Part shown: positions 1 to 8,367 of the stretch, piece by piece
How the letters are laid out: every line of letters begins with the position of its first letter
Position numbering within the stretch: the first letter of the stretch is position 1
Source of the DNA: Fuerstiella sp.
GTDB lineage: Bacteria > Planctomycetota > Planctomycetia > Planctomycetales > Planctomycetaceae
Assembly (NCBI GenBank): GCA_022843805.1
Contig: JALHMY010000001.1
Location: 127,795 to 191,794, forward strand
Reading direction: 5' to 3'
DNA length: 64,000 nucleotides
Position numbers and translations under genes: made by a program
Notes under the pieces: model-generated
What the model was told of the DNA's origin: nothing
Databases searched by the model: none
Seen by the model: only the letters and a program-made list of their open reading frames with translations

Positions 1-66
1 CCCGACCGTGAAAACGCCGATCAGAAAATATAAGCGGGCTGGTACGGTGACACGACGAGACGACAT
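1..66 (-). CDS. Start of a membrane protein, probably a third chemoreceptor (partial, runs off the window)
   Basis: Only the first 22 codons lie inside the window. They read MSSRR..., then a basic stretch leading straight into a hydrophobic segment (RLYFLIGVFTVG), as at the first transmembrane helix of a membrane receptor. A strong ribosome binding site, GGAG followed by 8 nt, precedes the ATG at 66. It is co-directional with, and downstream of, two receptor genes and cheW/cheA, so a third methyl-accepting chemotaxis protein is the likeliest identity. That is inference from context; too little protein is visible to exclude another membrane protein. Confidence 0.5.
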   Translation of the reverse strand, partial: MSSRRVTVPARLYFLIGVFTVG

Positions 67-244
67 TCTGCAAACTCCATAGGTTGTTGGGGAAAACGAG
101 GTTCAGGGAACAATCCTGTTTTGACAGATGTTTCTGTCACGCGACAGACGGCCCCTGACTGAACTCACCAGTAGTTTTGTTTAAGTGGGATCTTCAATTT
201 TTCTTACACGATGACTCTGCGAATGACAGCTGATCACTGACGGA

Positions 245-1609
245 TCAGCACATTGAATGACCACTTTGAAGGCGATCACTCAGTCTTCTGCTGGATTCCA
301 GAACCTGATGAATGGTGCGACCGATCTCTTCCGTTGCATTCTTCTGCTGAAGCACGGCACCTGAGATCGCGCCCTGAGAATCATCAATATGAGCAATGAC
401 CAGTCGAACATTCTCGAGGTCTTCCAGAAGTTGTCCTGAAGCACTCTGAATGGCTGAAACTTTTTGTGTGATTGTGGATGTTGCCCTGGATGTTTCTCTG
501 GCAAGCTCCTTGACTTCGCCGGCGACAACGGCGAATCCCTTGCCGGATTCACCAGCACGGGCCGCTTCTATCGTGGCATTCAGTGCCAGCAGATTTGTCT
601 GTTCCGCGATTCCTTCGATCAGTTTGACGATGTTGCCAATCTCTTCGCTGTTTTGATGAAGAGCGGCTCCTTTCTCGTTTGTTGTTTCCACTCGCTGAAC
701 GACTTCTCTGGCCAGGCCGGAAGCGGATGCGGCTCCGCCGGAGATGTCATTAATGTTTGCTGACAACTGCTCGATGGCACTCGCTATGTTGGCGGTGTTG
801 TTTGACACTTCCACTGCTACTTCCTGCCCTATCTGAGCCGCCTGTGAACGAATGTCGTATCGCACAGTTGCCAGAACGATTAAAGAGAGCAGACTGCAGA
901 CCATCAGGCTGACGAATACAAAAAGCCCGCTTTTCACCAGAGTGGCGTGAGCCAGCTGGTCGGCGGTATCAAGAGACTGCACGATTTCAAATGCACCATA
1001 CAAATCACCCTCTGACAGATTCTCCATCTGATGATCGGTGATATCACGGCCGTCCGAATTTCCCCATACCGTTTCCGATGTTTCCGGATTGCCATGGCAC
1101 ATGAGACAGGATTTCCCCAGATGTACCGGACGGAAGTAGTGAATTGAATTGGTTGCTTCATCCAGTTTCATAACTTCCGGGGATCCTGTATTCCTGAATT
1201 CCTGCAGCACGGCTGACTGAAGCTCATCTGCCCTGTGATTCGGGTTTCGAGCATTGATGGCTGATACTCGAAACTCGTACCCGGCTTCAGCAGCCGTGTG
1301 AGTGATCGAATGCATCGAGACTACGATTGGTACTGTGGAAAAAAGCTTGTCCTGTTCACCGGCCGCCGCCCATTTCTTCAGCTGCTCCCGGTCAAAGATT
1401 CCCTGTGTCCACTGCTGCTCGGCATTTGCCCGAACGGATTCTGCCGTCAGGCAGATGGCTCGGGCCTTATCCAGACAAGCCGCTATGGCTGATTCACGAG
1501 TGTTCTGATAGTTGTTTCGAGTCAGTACAAAAATGATGACCGCCGGGATCACCGTCCCCACGACCAGTAGTCGAACAGCCTGAGGCACTCTTCGAAGTAG
1601 CCTGAACAT
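245..1609 (-). CDS. Methyl-accepting chemotaxis protein with a haem c-type (DUF3365/Tll0287-like) sensor domain
   Basis: A 454-residue transmembrane chemoreceptor that should pass a redox or gas signal to CheA/CheW. Residues about 11-30 form the first membrane helix. The periplasmic part contains a CLMCH haem-binding motif (C168, C171, H172), as in DUF3365/Tll0287-like domains. Residues about 227-249 form the second helix. The rest is a cytoplasmic signalling coiled coil with the conserved hairpin tip ([19 protein letters not shown]). No HAMP domain is evident between helix 2 and the signalling domain. The ATG at 1609 was chosen because GGAG sits 7 nt upstream; a TTG 11 codons earlier has no comparable site. 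It lies fourth in the cheA-cheW-receptor run. The ligand (O2, NO or redox state of the haem) is not readable from sequence. Confidence 0.85.
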   Translation of the reverse strand: MFRLLRRVPQAVRLLVVGTVIPAVIIFVLTRNNYQNTRESAIAACLDKARAICLTAESVRANAEQQWTQGIFDREQLKKWAAAGEQDKLFSTVPIVVSMHSITHTAAEAGYEFRVSAINARNPNHRADELQSAVLQEFRNTGSPEVMKLDEATNSIHYFRPVHLGKSCLMCHGNPETSETVWGNSDGRDITDHQMENLSEGDLYGAFEIVQSLDTADQLAHATLVKSGLFVFVSLMVCSLLSLIVLATVRYDIRSQAAQIGQEVAVEVSNNTANIASAIEQLSANINDISGGAASASGLAREVVQRVETTNEKGAALHQNSEEIGNIVKLIEGIAEQTNLLALNATIEAARAGESGKGFAVVAGEVKELARETSRATSTITQKVSAIQSASGQLLEDLENVRLVIAHIDDSQGAISGAVLQQKNATEEIGRTIHQVLESSRRLSDRLQSGHSMC

Positions 1610-1698
1610 TTTCCTGCTCCGTCGGACAACGCCGATAAACAATATAAGGACAAGTTTGCGCTTTCAGCTTTGCACGGTTGCTCGGCTGTTTGTTGTTC

Positions 1699-2742
1699 TT
1701 AGCTGCCGGACAGGGTGAATGATCGAATACGTGTTTTTCTGAGAATCGGTTTTCCTGTTGTGGTAGTCAATTGCTGGTTAAATGACTGAACTGATCTGAC
1801 AGCTGGCTGACCAGCGGAGTTATCCGTTCGAATTCCTGTTGTGAGATTACGGGCTTCATCTGCCAGCGTCTGAGCCTGACAGGCGAGCTGAGCGACGATG
1901 GATCGCTGCTCTTCGACGGCCGAAGCGATTGTTCCCTGTGAATCATGTGTCTGACTGATCTGATTGCGCACGTTTCTGGTCGACTGAATGGTGTCGTGCG
2001 AAGACTGCTGAATACAGCGCACTCGCTTGATAACATTATCTGCGGTGGTGTGAGTTACATTAGCCAGCTGTTTTACTTCGTTGGCTACAACGGAGAATCC
2101 CTTGCCGGCTTCTCCGGCTCGCGCCGATTCGATTGTGGCATTCAGTGCCAGAAGATTTGTCTGTTCTGAAATCGAAGTAATTTCTGCGATCAGCAGGGAC
2201 ACAGATTCCGTGTGTTCATTCAGTGATTCCACGATTCGGCCTGACTGTTCGGCTGACTGCATGGCGCTGCTGAGTGAAGCGACTGCGACTCCTGAACATC
2301 GGGCAATCTCGTCGATGCTCAGCGATGTCTGGCGCGTTGCTTCGGCCAGCTCTTCAGAATAACCCACGATACGGGATGTGATCGTATCTGTAAGCTTTTG
2401 AAGCTGATCACTGCTCTTCGATACTCGGCGCTGGACAAGTCCAACAAATATGCCGGTCACAGTCGTTGCCATCAGAAACAGAAAGCCAGGGATCTGCAAT
2501 CGTTCACTGAACGATGCCGAAGTCTCTGAAGTACGGGGTTCAGAAGCGGGTATGGAAGTACGCCCGGATACTGTCTGACTATTCTCCGGTCGTTCCGACG
2601 GACGGTCTGAGAGTGCCGGCAATGCTGTTTCACTTCGAGCATACCAGACCCCGGTCAGCAGCGAGGAGCCGTAGAGCAGGGTGATGAGCAGCATCAGGGA
2701 GATGGCACTGATACCGGAGAATGGGTTTTGCCGGGGGGTCAT
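1699..2742 (-). CDS. Methyl-accepting chemotaxis protein with a minimal extracytoplasmic part
   Basis: A 347-residue receptor with a first hydrophobic segment near residues 13-34 and a second near 86-108. The roughly 50-residue loop between them is Ser/Thr/Pro-rich and has no recognisable ligand domain. The cytoplasmic half is a classic signalling hairpin ([21 protein letters not shown], then [15 protein letters not shown]), which binds CheA and CheW. No HAMP domain is obvious. It lies 81 nt downstream of cheW in the same orientation. The tiny loop suggests that it senses membrane or cytoplasmic state, or works in a mixed array with the haem receptor that follows. The start ATG has only a weak GAGAAAG-type ribosome site. 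Confidence 0.85.
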   Translation of the reverse strand: MTPRQNPFSGISAISLMLLITLLYGSSLLTGVWYARSETALPALSDRPSERPENSQTVSGRTSIPASEPRTSETSASFSERLQIPGFLFLMATTVTGIFVGLVQRRVSKSSDQLQKLTDTITSRIVGYSEELAEATRQTSLSIDEIARCSGVAVASLSSAMQSAEQSGRIVESLNEHTESVSLLIAEITSISEQTNLLALNATIESARAGEAGKGFSVVANEVKQLANVTHTTADNVIKRVRCIQQSSHDTIQSTRNVRNQISQTHDSQGTIASAVEEQRSIVAQLACQAQTLADEARNLTTGIRTDNSAGQPAVRSVQSFNQQLTTTTGKPILRKTRIRSFTLSGS

Positions 2743-2823
2743 CAGAGTACTTTCTCAACAGTATCGGACTTCAACAGTGGTTGCATGCTGGCATCAGAAC
2801 GTGACGATTAACGGCCTCAGAAA

Positions 2824-3255
2824 TCAGGAGGCAAGCTTCATTGCTGAGTCGAGGTTCAATACCAGCAGGAGTCGTCCATCGAGTTTGAATGAGCCGCAGA
2901 TCAGCTCACGGGGAATACCCTGCAACGTCTCGGGTGGTGGTTCAAACTGATCGTTGTCAACGACCAGAACATCACCGATCTCATTGACAAGAAGACTCAC
3001 GGGACCATCCGAGGTTCGAATGACCACGTTCATCAGCTTGTCTGTGGACTCCTGAGTCGCGAGATTCAGTCGACGACGCAGATCCAGCGCCGTTACAATC
3101 TGACCCCGCAGGTTCATAAGGCCGCGAACAACATCGGAAGCACCTGGTATTCTTGTCATTCGCTGAGCGCGAATCACTTCCTGAACGCGGTGCACTTCCA
3201 CTCCCAGATAGAGTGGCCCCACACGAAATGTGCAATAGGAACTTTGAGCGGCCAT
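2824..3255 (-). CDS. cheW: CheW chemotaxis coupling protein
   Basis: A 143-residue single CheW (SH3-like) domain that bridges chemoreceptors and CheA. Visible features are the opening strand (YCTFRVGPLYLGVEVHRVQEV), the loop IPGASDVVRGLMNLRGQIV, which is the most conserved CheW stretch, and the C-terminal LLVNEIGDVL and ICGSFKLDGRLLLVLNLD. Length and order fit the family. It lies between cheA (116 nt upstream) and two receptor genes on the same strand, consistent with one operon. No adaptation genes (cheR, cheB) or cheY are in the window. Confidence 0.93.
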   Translation of the reverse strand: MAAQSSYCTFRVGPLYLGVEVHRVQEVIRAQRMTRIPGASDVVRGLMNLRGQIVTALDLRRRLNLATQESTDKLMNVVIRTSDGPVSLLVNEIGDVLVVDNDQFEPPPETLQGIPRELICGSFKLDGRLLLVLNLDSAMKLAS

Positions 3256-3371
3256 TTGAAGTATCGGTTTTACTGAAGGAATTAAAGATAACCGGCCATC
3301 ACTTCACGGTATCTGCGAAACCGACTGAAAGTGATGGCAACACGAACCTGCTGCCAAACCTGTGTCTGTTG

Positions 3372-5753
3372 TCAGGCATTGCGAGCAAGAATGTCCAGGT
3401 CGACTATCCGTGTCACGCGGCCAGCGATAATGCGAGTCTCCTCACTTTGCTGTCCGACGCCTTCATCTGACTGATTCACGATGTCCACAATCCGTCCGAC
3501 AACAACTCCAACATTTCGTTGTCCGTTGTTGTAAACCACCAGGGAAATTGAGCCGCTTTCGTCCGGTTCGACCTGACCAAATTCGCTGATGGAAACCAGC
3601 GGCATGATCTGTCCCCGGTATTGCACGACCTGCGATCGACCTGTCTTCTCGATCGCGTCCAGTCGGATTTCTTCCAGTCGGGATACTGTCGACAGCTGGA
3701 TTGCTGCTCGTGTACCGTCTTTTGGATCCACGATCAGCCACGAATCACCGATTCGCGACTGTTCATTCTTGCCAGCGTTTCCATCAAGGAACTGCCTGCC
3801 CGCATGTTCGCTCAGCACATGTGCCTGCTGAGCGATGCCCATGACATCCAGAATCAGAGAAACTGTCCCATCGCCCATGATTGTGGATCCGGCATAGACC
3901 GTGATCCCTTTGATATGCTGGCCCAGCGGCTTAACCACGATTTCCTGTGTATCGTTGATCTGGTCAACGACGAGTCCGAACTGCCGATCTTCCGCCTGCA
4001 GTACCACCATATTGACGATATCGGCGGCCCGACGTTCGTCATGAGTTCGACGAGGGCGAAGATTCAGCTCTTCATCCAGATAGACCAGAGGAAGCAGCTG
4101 TCCCCTCAGACGATAAACCGGTACCGAATGCATCAGTTCGATGTCACGACGAGCCCGTTCAGCCTCCAGACGAACCAGCTCCAGCAAACTCACCTGCGGA
4201 ATGCAGTAGCGATCGCCTGAACATGTCACAACCAGAGCCGGAACTATTGCCAGTGTGAGCGGTATTTTGATCCGAAGTGTTGTTCCCTGACCCATGCTGC
4301 TGTGAATGTCCAGCGTACCACCGATCTTCTCGACGTTGGTTTTCACAACGTCCATTCCGACACCTCGCCCGGAAACGTTGGTCACCTTCTCCGCTGTGGA
4401 GAATCCTGGCAGAAGAATCAGCTGCGTCGCTTCGCGGTCAGACATGGATGTTGCCTGATCGAGTGTTACCAGACCTTTCTCCACCGCCTTGTTGCGCACC
4501 CGATCCACATTGATGCCGCCGCCGTCATCCGAGATCTCGATGATGACCTGGCCACCTTCATGATACGCTCGCAGCCACAATGTGCCTTCCACCGGCTTAC
4601 CGGCGGACGCTCTGACATGCGGTGGTTCAATGCCATGGTCGACGGAGTTTCGGACAATATGGGTGAGCGGATCCTTGATGGCCTCAAGAATGGTTTTGTC
4701 CAGTTCCGTTTCCGCTCCTTCCATCTGCACCTGAACCTGTTTGCCACAGCTGATCGACAGGTCCCGAACAACGCGTGGCAACTTGCTCCAGGCATTGCGG
4801 ATTGGCTGCATGCGGGTTTTCATCACGCCCTCCTGCAGCTCTGTGGTTATCAGATTCAATCGCTGTGAAGCGGCCGTCATTCCGGCATCATCAGTGCCCT
4901 GACTGAACTGCAGAATCTGGTTTCTTGCCAGCACCAGCTCACCGACGAGGTTCATGAGCTTGTCGAGCAGATGAACGTCTATGCGAACAGAGGAATCCGA
5001 GACTGATGCGTTTCCACCAGTGGATTCGCCCTGACCACTTTCATTGCTGTTTCGGTTGTTTGAAGAAACAACCGCCCGGGTGACTTTTGGTTCTTCGTCA
5101 GCCTCTTCACGCTGCTCATTTGGCGAAGAATTATCCGACGACGCTGCGACGGCGTCCGCTGGCTCTTTCACCTTCGCCGCTGCTGACTTGTCCTTTGCTG
5201 TCACTTTTTTCGGCGTTTTCGCTCCGGTCGACTTTTTGCCGGGCTTTTTGCCGGATGACGTTTCCCCGCCGTTGCCTGATGACGACGTGCTCTCCAGTGC
5301 TTTTACGACTTCTTCGACAGGTATTTCTGTTGGCTGATTTGCTTTCAATTCGGGTCGGGCTGGTGTTTTTCCGTTTCTCAGATCATCGAGTACGGAGATC
5401 AGCTGCTCGTAGGAAGCGTCACCTTCGGTACCAACTGCCTCGATATGACCTAAGATGGCGCGAACCGCGTCAACCATTGACAATAACCCGCTGGTGATGT
5501 CAGCTGTCAGCCGCAACTCACCGTCACGCAGCTTAACCAGCAGGTTTTCCCCAACATGGGTGACATGTTCCAGAGTGGGAAACGCGAGAAATCCGGACGT
5601 TCCCTTAATGGTGTGGATCGTCCGAAAAATACTGGAAAGCCGACTTCGATCATCTGGTGTCTCTTCCAGGGCCATCAGGTCCCTGTCCAGCTGATCCAGA
5701 TTCTCGTAACTTTCGACCAGAAATTCTTTAACGATTTCATCCAGCATTTCCAC
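3372..5753 (-). CDS. cheA: CheA histidine kinase with two C-terminal CheW-like domains
   Basis: A 793-residue kinase that autophosphorylates in response to chemoreceptors. The N-terminal HPt domain carries the phospho-acceptor His47 in TIHTIKGTSGF. A long Lys/Thr/Ser-rich, low-complexity linker (about 135-255) follows, with no clear CheY-binding P2 domain. Next come the dimerisation helices (LLDKLMNLVGELVLARNQI), then the ATPase with N box HIVRNSVDHGIE, G1 box SDDGGGI and G2 box GRGVGMDVV. Residues about 510-640 form the usual CheW-like P5 domain. A second CheW-like domain fills about 655-790, ending in VVGRIVDIVNQS. The start is a GTG preceded by AAAGG at 9 nt. It is the first gene of the operon. 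The second P5-like domain and the unclear P2 are the unusual points. Confidence 0.93.
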   Translation of the reverse strand: MEMLDEIVKEFLVESYENLDQLDRDLMALEETPDDRSRLSSIFRTIHTIKGTSGFLAFPTLEHVTHVGENLLVKLRDGELRLTADITSGLLSMVDAVRAILGHIEAVGTEGDASYEQLISVLDDLRNGKTPARPELKANQPTEIPVEEVVKALESTSSSGNGGETSSGKKPGKKSTGAKTPKKVTAKDKSAAAKVKEPADAVAASSDNSSPNEQREEADEEPKVTRAVVSSNNRNSNESGQGESTGGNASVSDSSVRIDVHLLDKLMNLVGELVLARNQILQFSQGTDDAGMTAASQRLNLITTELQEGVMKTRMQPIRNAWSKLPRVVRDLSISCGKQVQVQMEGAETELDKTILEAIKDPLTHIVRNSVDHGIEPPHVRASAGKPVEGTLWLRAYHEGGQVIIEISDDGGGINVDRVRNKAVEKGLVTLDQATSMSDREATQLILLPGFSTAEKVTNVSGRGVGMDVVKTNVEKIGGTLDIHSSMGQGTTLRIKIPLTLAIVPALVVTCSGDRYCIPQVSLLELVRLEAERARRDIELMHSVPVYRLRGQLLPLVYLDEELNLRPRRTHDERRAADIVNMVVLQAEDRQFGLVVDQINDTQEIVVKPLGQHIKGITVYAGSTIMGDGTVSLILDVMGIAQQAHVLSEHAGRQFLDGNAGKNEQSRIGDSWLIVDPKDGTRAAIQLSTVSRLEEIRLDAIEKTGRSQVVQYRGQIMPLVSISEFGQVEPDESGSISLVVYNNGQRNVGVVVGRIVDIVNQSDEGVGQQSEETRIIAGRVTRIVDLDILARNA

Positions 5754-6099
5754 GGATGTTTGCCTTTCGTATCACTTCTGCCGTCTGCTTTACTCTTGCA
5801 ATCGCTTCTGTTCAGCTTCCGCGGACGTGTGATCGAGCATCAGCAAACTCTCTTGCTCCGATTCTTCTTCCTATGTTTCCCTTCTTCACCAATTCGGAAA
5901 AACGGTTTAGAATGTATCGATTTTGCTTCAGCAGGATTTTTCTTTGAAAAATCGCTGATGTTTCCGCAGGACTTTCACTGCGTTCGCTGAAAGTATTCTT
6001 TTGACGACTTAATTTGGCTGGCGCTTCTGAGTGTTTGTCACCGCCTGGTTTCGCCAAAAGATCAGGTTTTTACCACTGACTGGAAGAGGATCTTCTGTC
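5754..6099. promoter_or_regulatory. Divergent intergenic region between cheA and the 122-aa gene
   Basis: 346 nt separate cheA (minus) from the plus-strand gene at 6100, so promoters for both must lie here. The stretch is relatively AT-rich. A small AT-rich inverted repeat (GATTTTT/AAAAATC, 5935-5953) is visible. No convincing -35/-10 pair, operator or conserved ORF could be assigned by eye. Confidence 0.3.
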
Positions 6100-6468
6100 T
6101 TGAGTAAGATTTCATTGAAGGCTGGCGATTTAGTCATTTACACGATGCCCAAACGGAGTCGGCACCCGGGCCCACGGGCCCGCGCCATTCATCCCGCTCA
6201 GCTGGGTGACGATTATTCCTACGTCGTCGATAAGTTCTGGATTGTGCTGAACACTCTGGATGATGATCAGGTCGTTCTGCAGACTCGCCGCGGAAAAACC
6301 CACACTGTTCAGCTAAGTGATCCTCTGCTCAGGAAAGCTGGCTGGTGGGATCGATTCAGGCACCGTCACCGGTTTCCGGACCCTTCAGCTCTCACTGAAC
6401 AATCTCCGGCAGCCAATTCTGACAAAGCTCCCGAGGAAGTCGCTCCGCACACAAAATCGACAACCTGA
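6100..6468 (+). CDS. Small basic protein of unknown function
   Basis: A 122-residue protein. The start is taken as the TTG at 6100 because GGAAGAGGA lies 9 nt upstream; an in-frame ATG at 6031 would add 23 unconvincing residues. The core (KAGDLVIYTMPKRSRHPGPR, later YVVDKFWIVLN and DDDQVVLQTRRGKTHTV) alternates short beta strands with basic loops and resembles a small SH3/KOW-like barrel. This is an impression from the strand pattern, not a recognised family. The last 30 residues are polar and probably disordered. It converges on the FAD oxidoreductase/methyltransferase gene, with 70 nt between stops. No function is assigned. Confidence 0.6.
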   Translation: MSKISLKAGDLVIYTMPKRSRHPGPRARAIHPAQLGDDYSYVVDKFWIVLNTLDDDQVVLQTRRGKTHTVQLSDPLLRKAGWWDRFRHRHRFPDPSALTEQSPAANSDKAPEEVAPHTKSTT

Positions 6469-6538
6469 TAAACGGCTGAATGCTGACGATGGTATTACCG
6501 GCATCACTGGTATTACCGAATTCGAACCGTGTCGAAGT

Positions 6539-8269
6539 TCATGTCGCTGTACGCTGCACCACAAATAACAGCGGTGATTCCGGATTGTCCGGATCAGCTT
6601 CTACCTGATGATGGTGATATTTCTCTGCCGCCAGTTGCTCGACAGCCTTGTGCACAGCGTTCGCTTCCGCCAGACCTCCGGCATGTCCGCGGTAAGCGAT
6701 AATTGTCAGAATGCCCCCACTTTTTAACAGTGATGCGGCCTTTTCGACGGCTTCGGCCGTCGCTCTCCCTGTGGTTGTTACTGACTTGTCGCCGCCTGGC
6801 AGGTATCCCAGGTTGAAGGTGATTGCCGTGACGCTCTGCTCACTCGCCACCTGATCGATGTCCACATGAGACTGCAGCCTGAGCTCCACTTGTCCGACGC
6901 CTGCCTGCTGCAACCGACGCCTGGTCGCCTCGATGGCTGTTTTCTGTACATCGAATCCGATGACCCGACCACTTTTGCCCGTCTGCTCTGCCAGAAACAA
7001 CGTGTCATGCCCGTTTCCCAGCGTTGCGTCGATCACTGTGTCGCCTGGTCGAATTATGCCCTTCAGCATCTGATGCACAAGGCGAGTCAGCGACTGTCGA
7101 CGACTGCCTGAAGTTAGGCTGCCTGAATTTTGCTGTTGCTCCGCTCCGGGGACGTCAGCTTCGACTTTCAGCTGCGAAAACGGGTACACGGACTCTGTCG
7201 ACACTGTGATCGAGGAAGCCCTCTCTTTGGTCACTCGTTCGTTTCCGGTCCCACTTTGGACGCCGAACTCCCTTTCAAAACGCTGGATGATTTGTCGGCC
7301 GAGTTGCCAGGCCAGTGTGGGTGCCAGCAGCGACCCTTTGGATCCCAGTCCATTGAAAACGGCCAGCCGATGATGTTCTTTATGCCATTCCGTGACAGCA
7401 TTGTAATTCTTCATCCCGGCACGAACTGCTGCCTGATGCCTGAGAACCTGAACTGGTCGTCCCACCAGTTTCCGGAGCTTTTCCAGCAGTTCTGCTCGTC
7501 CGGCCGCTGATGGACTGTTCGACAAATCCTTCCAGTCGTAAGTCGATCCGACCAGATACTCTTCGTTTCCTTCCGGTACCAGCCAGAAACCACTGTGACA
7601 AATGCGGGTCTCTGTCAGTCCGCTGATTCTGACTCGCAGTATGTCACCACGAGCCGGACTGTTGGGAATGTCCGGAAACCACGGAGAAAACCGACCTGCA
7701 TGCCCCTGACAGAATACCATCACCGATGCTTTCAAACTGCCCGGGCTGACTTCGACGTTATGAGCATTCAATGTCACGTCCTGAGGCAACATCAGATGCC
7801 TTGTCTGAAACTGTCCTGCTTCGCTGAACTTCTTTCGGGTAACTCTCAGATATCCTTCGCACTTCAGTCGACCGGCCGGGAACATTTGAAAGCCTATCAG
7901 ACTGCCATCTGCTGCCAGCTCGGACCGGATGTTTTCTTTGTACGACAGCTCCCGTGTTTCTTTAAATTGCCGTTCTTCTTCTTCGTTTTGAAAGACACGC
8001 AACATCGGGGCGGTCTGGAACAGAGATTCGCCGGTTTCCTGTTCAATTCGTCTGTAGAATTGCTCTGCTGTGGCGAACAGTCCTTCAAAATCCTCTGTTT
8101 TTACCATCTTTCGACCGGTAATCGGCGTCAACAGTCCGGCGGCTATCGATGAAGCGGTAACCTCTTCCTGCGGGTCCAGAAGCATTACTTTCAGGTTCAG
8201 CCAATGCAAGACCCATGCCAGAGAGCTTCCTGCCAGTCCCTGTCCGACGATAATTACGTCTGCGTCCAT
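6539..8269 (-). CDS. Fused FAD-dependent oxidoreductase and MnmM/YtqB-family methyltransferase (predicted mnm5U34 tRNA modification)
   Basis: A 576-residue two-domain protein. Residues 3-335 are a DAO-type FAD oxidoreductase: dinucleotide motif VGQGLAG, the acidic end of beta-2 (LLD), then GLLTPITGRKMVK and a C-terminal FNGLGSKGSLLAP that closes the FAD site. A Ser/Gly/Gln-rich linker spans about 340-388. Residues 390-576 are a class I methyltransferase of the YtqB/rRNA_methylase (PF06962) type, with VIDATLGNGHDT (SAM motif I) and FNLGYLPGGDK (signature loop). B. subtilis YtqB is MnmM, which methylates nm5(s2)U34 in tRNA. E. coli MnmC fuses a different methyltransferase with an FAD oxidase that makes nm5U from cmnm5U. 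The inference is that this protein does both steps. Substrate is unproven; a generic amine oxidase is the alternative. Confidence 0.8.
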   Translation of the reverse strand: MDADVIIVGQGLAGSSLAWVLHWLNLKVMLLDPQEEVTASSIAAGLLTPITGRKMVKTEDFEGLFATAEQFYRRIEQETGESLFQTAPMLRVFQNEEEERQFKETRELSYKENIRSELAADGSLIGFQMFPAGRLKCEGYLRVTRKKFSEAGQFQTRHLMLPQDVTLNAHNVEVSPGSLKASVMVFCQGHAGRFSPWFPDIPNSPARGDILRVRISGLTETRICHSGFWLVPEGNEEYLVGSTYDWKDLSNSPSAAGRAELLEKLRKLVGRPVQVLRHQAAVRAGMKNYNAVTEWHKEHHRLAVFNGLGSKGSLLAPTLAWQLGRQIIQRFEREFGVQSGTGNERVTKERASSITVSTESVYPFSQLKVEADVPGAEQQQNSGSLTSGSRRQSLTRLVHQMLKGIIRPGDTVIDATLGNGHDTLFLAEQTGKSGRVIGFDVQKTAIEATRRRLQQAGVGQVELRLQSHVDIDQVASEQSVTAITFNLGYLPGGDKSVTTTGRATAEAVEKAASLLKSGGILTIIAYRGHAGGLAEANAVHKAVEQLAAEKYHHHQVEADPDNPESPLLFVVQRTAT

Positions 8270-8367
8270 TGTTTTTTTTCTTCCACTGTCTTTCTTCCGC
8301 CCTGCTGTTTATCCTCTTATTCTCTCTACGGATCACCTCTTTTGACTCTTCCTGAAAGGTATTTTCA

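Noticed and set aside
5935..5953. AT-rich inverted repeat upstream of cheA as a regulator site
   Set aside because: Runs of A and T pair easily by chance in this AT-rich intergenic region; no second copy or known operator pattern supports it.
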